Shown in pieces: positions 1-6,310 of a stretch of DNA of 8,685 nt. The position numbers and the translations under genes are program-made. Within the stretch, counting starts at the first letter, position 1. Every line of letters begins with the position of its first letter. Location: assembly GCA_016790385.1 (NCBI GenBank), contig JAEUNV010000044.1:1-8685 (forward strand), in the 5' to 3' direction. Origin of the DNA: Zoogloea sp. Lineage in GTDB: Bacteria; Pseudomonadota; Gammaproteobacteria; Burkholderiales; Rhodocyclaceae. Below the pieces are notes generated by a model that saw nothing but the letters and a program-made list of their open reading frames with translations, was not told the origin of the DNA and searched no databases.

Positions 1-465
1 GGGGGGCGTGCCTCGGCGGCCGTCGGTCAGGCATGGCGGGATGTCCTGGGGGCGCTGCACCGTCCGCAAGCCGCCCATCGGCTCGTGCCTCCCGCAGGGG
101 TGGTGTCGGCGCTGGTGGTCTTCGAGCCGCCCATTGAGACGCCGCGTCGGGAGTGGTTTATCCGTGGTACGGAGCAGGAGCGGGTCGGCCCGCCACGCAG
201 CCTGCCGCGGATCGCCTACCCAGCCAATGGCAGCCTGGTGGATGCGATGGCCCTGGCCGACGATCCCTCCTTCCGCATCAGTCTTGATGCCCATCACGCG
301 CCGTCGGGAGCGTGGTGGCGGCTCAATGGTGAGAGGCTCGTGGGCAGCAACGGCTTGCGTCTGGCCTGGCGCCCGGTTGCGGGCCGGCATGTGCTGGATC
401 TGATGTCCGCGGAGGGGCAGATTCTCGATAGTGCGATCTTTGCGGTGCGCGCGCCCCTGGAGTGA
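1..465 (+). CDS. pbpC: Penicillin-binding protein 1C, C-terminal fragment
   Basis: This is the 3' end of a gene that begins before the window; frame 1 is open from base 1 to the TGA at 463-465, giving 154 visible codons. The first residues (a WRDVLGALHR stretch around residues 12-21) look like the end of the transpeptidase domain. A PPAGVV segment and a REWFIRGTE motif follow, then from about residue 70 a beta-rich domain starting with an IAYPANGSLV motif. That is the pattern of the PBP1C C-terminal domain (BiPBP_C). In known PBP1C proteins the N-terminal part carries the glycosyltransferase and transpeptidase activities for periplasmic peptidoglycan synthesis; none of those catalytic motifs lies in the visible part. 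The upstream partner is usually an alpha-2-macroglobulin-like protein, which would lie outside the window. The assignment rests on the C-terminal domain only. Confidence 0.85.
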   Translation, partial: GGRASAAVGQAWRDVLGALHRPQAAHRLVPPAGVVSALVVFEPPIETPRREWFIRGTEQERVGPPRSLPRIAYPANGSLVDAMALADDPSFRISLDAHHAPSGAWWRLNGERLVGSNGLRLAWRPVAGRHVLDLMSAEGQILDSAIFAVRAPLE

Positions 466-467
466 GT

Positions 468-665
468 CTAGAGCCAGCGGATCACGAGGAAGACCAGCAG
501 CGACATGAGCAGCGTGCTGGTGAGGGGAATGTGGATGTGGCGGCCGAACACGTCGAAATGCAGATCACCCGGCAGGTGGCCGATGCGCCAGCGTCGCCAT
601 GCCAACCCGGAGCCCAGCCCCGATACCGCCGCGAGTACCACGATTGCCAGCAACCACTTGAGCAT
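468..665 (-). CDS. DUF2905 family small membrane protein
   Basis: A 65-residue protein with two hydrophobic helices, about residues 3-22 and 47-64, joined by a short loop. The loop carries WRIGHLPGDL (26-35), FGR (40-42) and PLTST (47-51), which match the DUF2905 family pattern of an LPGD motif followed by P-x-TST. The family is found in many bacteria and has no known function; the protein should sit in the inner membrane. I start it at the ATG at 663-665 because translation from there gives the usual family length and begins directly with the first helix; a weak AGGG lies just upstream. The frame stays open a further 36 codons to a GTG at 773, but that extension is not helix-like and looks non-coding. 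Its stop lies two bases from the pbpC stop, tail to tail. Confidence 0.82.
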   Translation of the reverse strand: MLKWLLAIVVLAAVSGLGSGLAWRRWRIGHLPGDLHFDVFGRHIHIPLTSTLLMSLLVFLVIRWL

Positions 666-747
666 TGCCCTGGATCCGAATCCCTCGAAAGCCAGATTTA
701 ACCCCGGATCGGGGCTTTCCGGCAGGTTTTCTGCTTTCCCAGTTGGA

Positions 748-776
748 TGTGGTGCTGTAAGTTGTGGCACCACAAC
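748..776. promoter_or_regulatory. Overlapping inverted repeats, possible operator
   Basis: Two perfect inverted repeats share bases. TGTGGTGC (748-755) pairs with GCACCACA (767-774) across 11 bases, and GTTGTGG (761-767) pairs with CCACAAC (770-776) around a central CA. They lie in the spacer between the minus-strand DUF2905 gene and the plus-strand hydrolase, about 80 bases before the hydrolase ATG. The compact 16-bp palindrome looks like a dimeric repressor site; the wider pair could also form an RNA hairpin. No T-run follows, so it is not a normal terminator. The regulator is unknown. Confidence 0.45.
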
Positions 777-797
777 AATAGCAACTCAGAACAGCCC

Positions 798-857
798 ATG
801 ACCCTGACCCTCTCCATTGCCTTTTGCGGCGCTTGTCCTTGGGGCGCCCGCGCATGA
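798..857 (+). CDS. Possible 19-codon leader ORF
   Basis: An ATG at 798-800 opens a frame of 19 codons ending in TGA at 855-857. That stop overlaps the hydrolase ATG (854-856) as ATGA, the classic arrangement for translational coupling. The peptide begins with a hydrophobic run (MTLTLSIAF) followed by a CGAC pair of cysteines. No good Shine-Dalgarno sequence precedes the ATG, and a frame this short can arise by chance, so this is a tentative call. It matters because the hydrolase itself has no clear ribosome binding site. Confidence 0.25.
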   Translation: MTLTLSIAFCGACPWGARA

Positions 858-1657
858 ACCGCTCCCGTTTTGGCGATCTTGAAGTGCTGTGCCGGCTGCC
901 CGAAGGCGCTGCCCGCGAAACCCCGCTGCTCTTCGTCCACGGTGCCTACACCGGTGCCTGGTGCTGGGATGAGTTTTTTCTGCGTCATTTCGCGGCGGAG
1001 GGATACGCGGCCTACGCGGTCTCCCTTTCCGGCCACGGGGGGAGCCGCGGGCGGGCTTACCTGGACAGTTTTTCCATCGCCGATTACGTGGATGATGTGG
1101 CGGAAGTGGTGGCAAAGCTTTCGGTGCCGCCCGTGCTGATCGGCCATTCCATGGGTGGCATGGTGCTTCAGAAGTATCTTGAAAAGCATGTGGCGCCGGG
1201 TGTGGTGCTGATGTCGTCGGTGCCGCCCCAGGGGTTGCTTGGTTCGGCCTTCGGGCTAGCCTTCTCCAAGCCCAATCTGATGGGTGACCTTAACCGCATC
1301 ATGGGAGGGGGTCAGCCGCAGATGGAAACCCTGCGACACGCCCTGTTCCATGAGGCCGTTGAACTGGAGCGCCTGCAGCGTTACTACCACCTGTGCCAGC
1401 CCGAATCCCACCGGGCGATCTGGGACATGTCGCTGTTCGATCTTCCCTTGGTGTCGCGCATGCAGTTACCCCCCATGCTGGTGCTTGGGGCCGAGAACGA
1501 CGTCTTGATTCCCCCCGATCAGGTGCGCATGACCGCCCGTCGCTATGGCGCCGAAGCGCATATCCTGCCCGGCCTGGGGCACGGGATGATGATGGAAAGC
1601 GATTGGCGGGTAGCGGCGGACCCCATTGTCGCCTGGTTGAAAAGTCAGGATTTGTAA
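854..1657 (+). CDS. Alpha/beta hydrolase
   Basis: A 267-residue single-domain alpha/beta hydrolase. An HG oxyanion motif (FVHGA, residues 27-31) is followed by the nucleophile elbow GHSMGG (97-102, Ser99). A likely acid residue is Asp216 in LGAENDVLIPP, and the catalytic His243 sits in LPGLGHGMMME. All three triad positions are present, so the enzyme should be active. Its substrate cannot be told from sequence; the family includes esterases, lipases and C-C bond hydrolases. There is no signal peptide, so it is probably cytoplasmic. I chose the ATG at 854; an in-frame TTG at 824 would add ten Arg/Leu-rich residues that do not look like protein. The ribosome site is poor, with only a GGGG about ten bases upstream. 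It stands alone on its strand behind a palindrome-bearing spacer, so it may have its own regulator. Confidence 0.88.
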   Translation: MNRSRFGDLEVLCRLPEGAARETPLLFVHGAYTGAWCWDEFFLRHFAAEGYAAYAVSLSGHGGSRGRAYLDSFSIADYVDDVAEVVAKLSVPPVLIGHSMGGMVLQKYLEKHVAPGVVLMSSVPPQGLLGSAFGLAFSKPNLMGDLNRIMGGGQPQMETLRHALFHEAVELERLQRYYHLCQPESHRAIWDMSLFDLPLVSRMQLPPMLVLGAENDVLIPPDQVRMTARRYGAEAHILPGLGHGMMMESDWRVAADPIVAWLKSQDL

Positions 1658-1766
1658 GGAAAGGCCCGAAACGCTGCGGGCTGTGAACTCTGTCATTGCG
1701 CCAGTGGAGTCCGAAGCCCATTCTTGCACCATGCATGCGGCCGATGTGTCGACGGGGAAGGACCCC

Positions 1767-1789
1767 GCTCCGGGGCGTCGCGCCGGAGC
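1767..1789 (+). other. 7-bp hairpin, GC-rich
   Basis: GCTCCGG (1767-1773) pairs perfectly with CCGGAGC (1783-1789) across a 9-base loop. It lies between the hydrolase stop and the proposed start of the small acidic protein. No T-run follows, so a rho-independent terminator is unlikely. If the small protein starts at 1866, this hairpin is in its leader or in the 3' tail of the hydrolase message. Otherwise, in 1658-1855 I see only a weak GCCCG/CGGGC stem just after the hydrolase stop. Confidence 0.3.
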
Positions 1790-1855
1790 CCCTTCAACCT
1801 TTGGACGTTGCAGCCGTTATGAAAATTGGCGGGATCGTTTTTCTCACCCCGCAAC

Positions 1856-1860
1856 GGAGG
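1856..1860 (+). promoter_or_regulatory. Ribosome binding site deciding a start
   Basis: GGAGG lies five bases before the ATG at 1866. It is the strongest ribosome site in this stretch and favours the short 72-residue reading of the downstream gene over the GTG at 1683 or the ATG at 1731, neither of which has one. Confidence 0.5.
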
Positions 1861-1865
1861 CCGAA

Positions 1866-2084
1866 ATGGTGATCTGCATGGATATGGAAAGCGGTGCCTA
1901 TACCCCCCTGGACCTGGATGGCACCCCCGGTCTGGCCTACAGCGAAGAAGTGCTGAACGCCAATCTCTTGCCCCTTGAGCTCGCCCTTGGCCTGCAGGAA
2001 ATCCCGGTGGCGACGCCCGAGCGGCATTTTGTCCCCTCGGATGTGGATGCCTTCCTGAGCGCGGTTTACCGTTTCCAGGAGTAG
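1866..2084 (+). CDS. Hypothetical small acidic protein
   Basis: I do not recognise this 72-residue protein. It is strongly acidic: twelve Asp/Glu against two Arg and no Lys. There is no signal peptide or membrane helix. The order is a Met/Asp-rich start (MVICMDMESG), a turn-rich DLDGTPG segment, a Leu-rich probable helix (residues 29-45), and a C-terminal helix with aromatic residues (AVYRFQE). Codon use matches its neighbours, with G or C favoured at the third position, so I think it is a real gene. The start is uncertain. The frame is open back to a GTG at 1683 and an ATG at 1731, and the segment just upstream (YENWRDRFSHP) could be protein, so a form of up to 133 residues is possible. The GGAGG at 1856 favours the short form. 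It lies convergent to the MidA-like gene, 59 bases away. Confidence 0.55.
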   Translation: MVICMDMESGAYTPLDLDGTPGLAYSEEVLNANLLPLELALGLQEIPVATPERHFVPSDVDAFLSAVYRFQE

Positions 2085-2091
2085 GGGGATG

Positions 2092-2129
2092 CGGCAGAGG
2101 GGGGGCCGGCTGGGGCGCTCTGTCTGCCG
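2092..2129. terminator. Possible bidirectional terminator hairpin
   Basis: CGGCAGA (2092-2098) pairs perfectly with TCTGCCG (2123-2129) in the 59-base gap between two convergent genes. The 24-base loop is G-rich and starts with seven Gs. There is no T-run on either strand, so termination would be weak or rho-dependent. Position, not form, supports the call. Confidence 0.3.
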
Positions 2130-2143
2130 TGTTGCCCGGGTCT

Positions 2144-3304
2144 TCAAAGGGTGTGCAGGCGGTCGCCGCGCCGGAAGCCGATCAGTGGCTGCGTGATGCC
2201 TTTGCCAAGGGCGATCACCTTGAACAGCTCGCCCATCTCGTGAGGGCCGGTCAGACGCTGTACGGCCTTCGCCGCACGAATGTAGTCCGCGCTCTCTTCC
2301 GGTGCGCGCCGTGACAGGCTTTCCAGGATTCCGCAATTGAAGAGCAGGTTGGCTTGGTCGGTGTAGCCAAGCACATCGAGTCCGGCCTCGAAGCCGGCTT
2401 CGGCGACCGCGGTGAAGTCCACGAAAGCGGTAATGTCGTTGAGCCCCGGCCATAAAAAGGGGTCGCCGTGGGCATGATGGCGGAAGTAACACAGCAGGGT
2501 GCCGGTGCTGCGGCTGGCCAGATAGTATTCCGAACGGGGATAGCCGTAGTCCACCAGTAAAAGGGCGCCCTGATCCAGGCGGGCTGCCCATTCCCCGATC
2601 CAGGCGCGGCCGGCCAGATTCAATTCACTGACATATTCCCCCTCGGTGGGCAGCGCGAGGTCAAGCGCGACCGCGGCCTCGGCAACCCGGCCGGTGGCGA
2701 GGCGGTCTGCCCATGCAAAGCGGCCTTCGTCATTTAAGGCCACGCCGCGCTCGAAGATGCCTTCCGGACGCCATGCAATCAGGTGTACTGGCATGACGTC
2801 CAGCACTTCGTTCGCCACAAGGGCGCCGGAAAAACGCTCGGGCATTCCGTCCAGCCAGCTGACCCGGCTGGCCAGATGGGGCGCCTTGCTGGCCAGGGTG
2901 TCGAATTGGCGCTCGCGCAGTTCGCCCGATACTTCGAGAATGGCGTAGCTTTCCGGGAGAGCGTTGCGACGTTCCAACTCAAGCAGGAGATCGGCAGCCA
3001 GCAGGCCGGTGCCTGCACCGACTTCGATCACATGGGGTAGCGACAGATCCATGATCTGTTGCACCTGGGTGGCCAGAGCCTCTCCAAACAGGGGGGTCAG
3101 CTCGGGGGCCGTGATGAAGTCGCCGCCGGCACCAAACTTGCGCGCACCGCCACTGTAGTAGCCGAGGCCTGGCGTGTAGAGGGCTTCGGCCATGTATGTG
3201 GCAAAGGAGATCCAGCCGCCCCCGGCTTTGATCAAGGTCCGCAGACGGGTGTCGAGATGCCCGCTTTGTTCTAGCGCTTCCGGGGAGGGCTGGGGGAGGT
3301 TCAT
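2144..3304 (-). CDS. SAM-dependent methyltransferase, MidA/NDUFAF7 family
   Basis: A 386-residue protein, the usual length for the MidA/NDUFAF7 (DUF185, Methyltransf_28) family. The N-terminal family block is clear: ISFATYMAEALY (32-43), PGLGYYSGG (45-53), FGAGGDFITAPE (57-68). The SAM-binding glycine loop is VIEVGAGTG (92-100). A VANEVLDVMPVH motif and a LLVDYGYPR motif follow further in, both typical of the family. The mitochondrial member NDUFAF7 methylates an arginine of the complex I subunit NDUFS2; the bacterial role is not established. The protein should be soluble. The ATG at 3302-3304 gives the family's normal N-terminus but has no Shine-Dalgarno sequence. The gene diverges from the pteridine reductase, with 111 bases between the starts. 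Confidence 0.9.
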   Translation of the reverse strand: MNLPQPSPEALEQSGHLDTRLRTLIKAGGGWISFATYMAEALYTPGLGYYSGGARKFGAGGDFITAPELTPLFGEALATQVQQIMDLSLPHVIEVGAGTGLLAADLLLELERRNALPESYAILEVSGELRERQFDTLASKAPHLASRVSWLDGMPERFSGALVANEVLDVMPVHLIAWRPEGIFERGVALNDEGRFAWADRLATGRVAEAAVALDLALPTEGEYVSELNLAGRAWIGEWAARLDQGALLLVDYGYPRSEYYLASRSTGTLLCYFRHHAHGDPFLWPGLNDITAFVDFTAVAEAGFEAGLDVLGYTDQANLLFNCGILESLSRRAPEESADYIRAAKAVQRLTGPHEMGELFKVIALGKGITQPLIGFRRGDRLHTL

Positions 3305-3331
3305 GGGGAACTGGTCAAAGACAAAGCCCGC

Positions 3332-3337
3332 ATTCTA
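3332..3337 (-). promoter_or_regulatory. Possible -10 box for the MidA-like gene
   Basis: On the minus strand this reads TAGAAT, one base off the sigma-70 consensus, about 27 bases before the methyltransferase ATG. No good -35 box lies 16-18 bases further upstream. The same spacer holds a 9-base direct repeat (TGCCCCGGC at 3340-3348 and 3352-3360). No comparable -10 was found for the divergent pteridine reductase. Confidence 0.3.
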
Positions 3338-3415
3338 CCTGCCCCGGCCTTTGCCCCGGCAGGCTCCGGGCACCGTATCATTGCCTTCCCCGCAGCTGAA
3401 TTCCTTCCTTGAGTG

Positions 3416-4165
3416 ATGAACACACCCCCCATTGCACCCGTTGTATTGGTGACCGGCGCGGCCCGGCGCGTCGGTGCGGAGATCGCCCGGCATCTCCATG
3501 CCGCCGGGGCCCGTGTGGCGCTGCACTACCGCCGTTCCGCCGCGGATGCCGAAGCCCTTGCCGCCGGCTTCAACGCCCAGCGGCCCGGATCGGCCGTTGT
3601 GCTTCAGGGCGATCTCCTCGACATGGCAGTGCTGCCGGGCATGGTCTCGTCTGTGGTGGCGCGGTTTGGACGGCTCGATGGATTGGTGAACAACGCATCA
3701 AGCTTTTTCCCCACGGCCATGGGCGAGATCGACGAGGGCGCCTGGAGTGATCTGATCGGCTCCAACCTTAAGGCGCCCCTGTTCCTGTCCCAGGCAGCCG
3801 CGCCTCACCTTATGGCTTCCGGTGGCGCCATCATCAATATCGTGGATATTCATGCCGAACGTCCGCTCAAGGGGTATCCCCTGTATTCCGCGGCCAAGGC
3901 CGGTCTGCTTGGGCTGACGCGCGCCATGGCCCTGGAGTTGGCGCCGAAGGTCCGGGTGAATGGCGTGGCGCCTGGTGCCATTGAATGGCCGGACGATGGG
4001 CAGTTTCCCCCGGCGGAGCGTGAAGCCATCGTTCGTCATACCCTCCTGGGCAGGACCGGCGCGCCGTCGGACATTGCCAGGACAGTGCTTTTTCTGCTTT
4101 TTGATGCTCCTTACATTACCGGGCAGGTCATTGCCGTGGATGGCGGGCGCAGTGTCAATCTGTAG
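3416..4165 (+). CDS. Pteridine reductase (short-chain dehydrogenase, FolM/PTR1-like)
   Basis: A 249-residue NADPH-dependent short-chain dehydrogenase. The nucleotide motif is TGAARRVG (residues 13-20), the TGxxxRxG form typical of pteridine reductases rather than the common TGxxxGxG. NNASSFFPT (92-100) and the catalytic set Asp144, Tyr157 and Lys161 follow. An Asp thirteen residues before the Tyr replaces the usual Ser, exactly as in trypanosomatid PTR1. The enzyme probably reduces dihydropterin or dihydrofolate-type substrates in the cytoplasm, as E. coli FolM does for dihydromonapterin. I use the ATG at 3416; a GTG directly before it (3413) would add one residue. The ribosome site is weak (GAG only). 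ttcA follows 68 bases downstream behind its own likely promoter. Confidence 0.9.
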   Translation: MNTPPIAPVVLVTGAARRVGAEIARHLHAAGARVALHYRRSAADAEALAAGFNAQRPGSAVVLQGDLLDMAVLPGMVSSVVARFGRLDGLVNNASSFFPTAMGEIDEGAWSDLIGSNLKAPLFLSQAAAPHLMASGGAIINIVDIHAERPLKGYPLYSAAKAGLLGLTRAMALELAPKVRVNGVAPGAIEWPDDGQFPPAEREAIVRHTLLGRTGAPSDIARTVLFLLFDAPYITGQVIAVDGGRSVNL

Positions 4166-4189
4166 TTTGTTTTACACTTTGCGCCGGCC

Positions 4190-4215
4190 GTCCGCATTTT
4201 TGGTCGGACTATAAT
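4190..4215 (+). promoter_or_regulatory. Promoter of ttcA: consensus -10 box and inverted repeat
   Basis: TATAAT at 4210-4215 is a perfect sigma-70 -10 box. No -35 box is recognisable at 16-18 bases. Instead, GTCCG (4190-4194) and CGGAC (4205-4209) form an inverted repeat abutting the -10, which would suit a bound regulator. Transcription would start near 4221, leaving a leader of only about 12 bases before the ttcA ATG. Confidence 0.5.
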
Positions 4216-4233
4216 CATCTCAATTAGATTGAC

Positions 4234-5172
4234 ATGGAACGTGTAGTGGCTGCCCCCGAATTTCTGTCCGCCGACTCCTTCCCGGAGAAGGAATCCCGCC
4301 TGTCGAATACCTTTCTGCGTCTCAAGAAACACCTGGAGCGAAAGGTTGGCGAGGCTATTGGGGACTACGGCATGATTGCCGACGGGGATGTGGTGATGGT
4401 CTGTGTTTCCGGGGGGAAGGATTCCTTCACGCTGTTGTCCATCCTTCTTGCCCTGCGGGAGCGCGCGCCGATTGATTTCCGCATTGTGGCCATGAACCTG
4501 GATCAGAAGCAGCCCGGGTTTCCCGAGCATGTGTTGCCCGCCTACTTCGAATCCATCGGTGTCGAGTATCGCATTGTCACCGAGAACACGTACAAGATCG
4601 TCAAGGACAAGATCCCCGAGGGCAAGACTACGTGCTCCCTGTGTTCCCGCCTGCGTCGGGGCATCATCTATCGCACGGCGAAGGAGCTTGGCGCCACCAA
4701 GATCGCCCTCGGCCATCATCGCGACGACATGATTGAAACGCTGTTTCTCAACATGTTCTTCGGCGGCAAGATGAAATCCATGCCGCCCAAGCTGGTCAGT
4801 GATGATCGTCAAAATGTGGTGATCCGGCCGCTGGCCTATTGTTCCGAGAAGGATATCGAGCGCTTTGCCCGTGGCATGGAGTATCCCATCATCCCCTGCA
4901 ACCTTTGCGGCAGTCAGGAGAACGCACAGCGCAAGCAGATCAAGGCCATGTTACGCGATTGGGATGCTCGCTTCCCGGGGCGAATTGTCTCCATCGCGAC
5001 CGCCATGAAAAATGTGGTGCCCTCCCATCTGGCCGACAGTGCGTTGTTTGATTTCCGCGGAGTGTCGTGCGAGACGCAAGTCGATCAGGGCGACTTGGTT
5101 TTCGACAATCCCGACATGCCCGAAACTTTGCCCGACCCGGCGGCAATTCCGCTCGGAGTATGGAGAAGCTAG
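4234..5172 (+). CDS. ttcA: tRNA 2-thiocytidine biosynthesis protein TtcA
   Basis: A 312-residue TtcA, which thiolates cytidine 32 in certain tRNAs in the cytoplasm using ATP and a labile iron-sulfur cluster. The PP-loop ATPase motif is SGGKDS (residues 59-64). The paired cysteines are Cys134 and Cys137 in [12 protein letters not shown], and the third cluster cysteine is Cys222 in IPCNLCGS. Long blocks such as [15 protein letters not shown] and ALGHHRDD agree with E. coli TtcA as I remember it. About 20 extra residues precede the conserved core. The ATG at 4234 is the first start after an in-frame TAG at 4225 and has no Shine-Dalgarno sequence; with the predicted promoter the leader would be very short. 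Identification is secure; the start is likely but not proven. Confidence 0.97.
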   Translation: MERVVAAPEFLSADSFPEKESRLSNTFLRLKKHLERKVGEAIGDYGMIADGDVVMVCVSGGKDSFTLLSILLALRERAPIDFRIVAMNLDQKQPGFPEHVLPAYFESIGVEYRIVTENTYKIVKDKIPEGKTTCSLCSRLRRGIIYRTAKELGATKIALGHHRDDMIETLFLNMFFGGKMKSMPPKLVSDDRQNVVIRPLAYCSEKDIERFARGMEYPIIPCNLCGSQENAQRKQIKAMLRDWDARFPGRIVSIATAMKNVVPSHLADSALFDFRGVSCETQVDQGDLVFDNPDMPETLPDPAAIPLGVWRS

Positions 5173-5209
5173 TGCCAGCCCAGTCACCAACCCCATGCCA
5201 GGATCGTCC

Positions 5210-5239
5210 CGGGTTTGCCCGCCTTGCGCAGGCGACCCG
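5210..5239 (+). other. Bulged hairpin between ttcA and the FHA gene
   Basis: CGGGT (5210-5214) pairs with ACCCG (5235-5239) and CGCCT (5220-5224) pairs with AGGCG (5230-5234). Together they form a ten-pair stem with a 5-base bulge (TTGCC) on one side and a 5-base loop (TGCGC). It lies in the 98-base gap between the two genes. No T-run follows, so it could be an RNA-processing or attenuation structure or simply chance in GC-rich DNA. Confidence 0.35.
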
Positions 5240-5270
5240 TCAACCCCGTAGTTGCCGGAGTCTGTAAGAA

Positions 5271-6131
5271 ATGAGTGAGCGTTCCTCCGCTGTGTGCCTG
5301 TTGTATGCCGATGTGGCCGGCGGAGCGCGGCTGGCCGTGAAGCTCGGTGAGGCCGAGGCCGGTTACGCCGTCGAGCGCTGCCTGAACCGCATGTCCCGCT
5401 GCGCGGAGGCCTATTCAGCGAACGGCCTCAAGGTGCTTCCGGATGCGCTGGTGGCCTGTTTTCCGGAAGCGGATTCGGCATTGTTGGCGGCTCGCGAAAT
5501 GCGGGAGCGGGTGCGTGCACTGCCGCCCATGAGTGGCATCAAGCTTGTCCTGCGCGCCGGTGTGGTGCTGGAGGTCGAAGCTCAGGAAGCTGAAGATGAG
5601 GCGGAGGCCATGGCAGCCAGGCTGGTCGCCAGCCATAATCCTGACTCCATATCGGTATCGGAGCGTTTCAGCGAGGTACTTTCACCGTCCATGCGTCGCC
5701 TGCTCAGCCGCCTGGAGGAAAACAAGAGTGTTCCTTTTCCCACGCTCGAACTGGGAGACCTTCCACCCCCCACGCCTTCGGAGCTACGCCAGGAGGCAGC
5801 GCTGGCATCGAAGCAGATGCGGGTGAGCTTCCGGGGTCAGAGTTGGGTCATTGATGCGGGGCATCCCACCTTGCTGTTCGGGCGTGAAACGGGCAATGAC
5901 ATCGTTGTTGCCGATCCGCGAGTGTCCAGACAGCATGCCAGAATCGAGCTGCGCAGCGGTCTTTTCTATCTGGCCGATTCCAGCACCAACGGTACTTACC
6001 TTCTGGAGGAGGGTAACCCGGAGCATTGCATCAAGCGCGATGAGTTCATCCTTGGGGAAAAGGGCCACATTGGCTGCGGTTTTTCGCCGGCGGAAAACAT
6101 GTCCGACGCGGTGGCTTTTGCCCTCGACTGA
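5271..6131 (+). CDS. Degenerate class III cyclase domain fused to FHA domain
   Basis: A 286-residue soluble protein with two domains. Residues 6-145 follow the class III adenylate/guanylate cyclase fold pattern: YADVAGGARL (first metal Asp14), GLKVLPDALVACF (Lys54 and second metal Asp58, with Pro57 where Gly is normal), then EAMAARL (Arg117). The transition-state Asn that normally sits four residues before the AAR arginine is replaced by Ala113, so catalysis is doubtful. A Pro-rich linker (155-170) leads to an FHA domain (184-260) with the phosphothreonine-reading residues intact: FGR (203-205), Ser219 and His222 in VSRQHARI, and STNGTYL (238-244). The protein probably binds a phosphorylated partner and may sense a nucleotide. 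No Ser/Thr kinase lies in the window. GGAG lies ten bases before the ATG. It may be co-transcribed with ttcA. Confidence 0.85.
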   Translation: MSERSSAVCLLYADVAGGARLAVKLGEAEAGYAVERCLNRMSRCAEAYSANGLKVLPDALVACFPEADSALLAAREMRERVRALPPMSGIKLVLRAGVVLEVEAQEAEDEAEAMAARLVASHNPDSISVSERFSEVLSPSMRRLLSRLEENKSVPFPTLELGDLPPPTPSELRQEAALASKQMRVSFRGQSWVIDAGHPTLLFGRETGNDIVVADPRVSRQHARIELRSGLFYLADSSTNGTYLLEEGNPEHCIKRDEFILGEKGHIGCGFSPAENMSDAVAFALD

Positions 6132-6262
6132 AGAGTCGTTGCGGGGCGATGGCATGTGAATGAAGCCGCGGTGCGTGGGGTATTTATCGTCGCCTTGAGC
6201 TGTCGAGCTTCCTCGCGAGCATATGGGGCGCGCGGAGATTCCCTCTAGACCTTGGATGTGAG

Positions 6263-6286
6263 AAAGGGCCGCGGATGCGGCCCTTT
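6263..6286. terminator. Rho-independent terminator, probably bidirectional
   Basis: A perfect 10-bp stem, AAAGGGCCGC (6263-6272) with GCGGCCCTTT (6277-6286), closed by a GGAT tetraloop. Ts end the stem on both strands. It lies between the convergent cyclase-FHA gene and the PsiF-repeat gene, 24 bases after the latter's stop, so it can serve both. The 131 bases before it (6132-6262) hold no gene that I can see. Confidence 0.85.
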
Positions 6287-6310
6287 GTGCGATTGGCCTG
6301 GGCAGGCAGA

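Noticed and set aside
765..782. Possible sigma-54 promoter (TGGCAC followed by a GC) before the hydrolase
   Set aside because: The GG and GC elements are 13 bases apart instead of the required 10, and TGGCAC is fully explained by the palindrome.
1794..2591. Minus-strand open frame of 265 codons
   Set aside because: It overlaps the small acidic protein and the MidA-like gene in another frame, is rich in Arg and Pro, and shows no family motif.
4111..4812. Minus-strand open frame of 233 codons
   Set aside because: It lies antisense to ttcA and the pteridine reductase end, both secure genes.
6132..6262. Possible small gene after the cyclase-FHA gene
   Set aside because: No frame of useful length with a ribosome site and sensible composition; only the terminator at 6263-6286 is supported.
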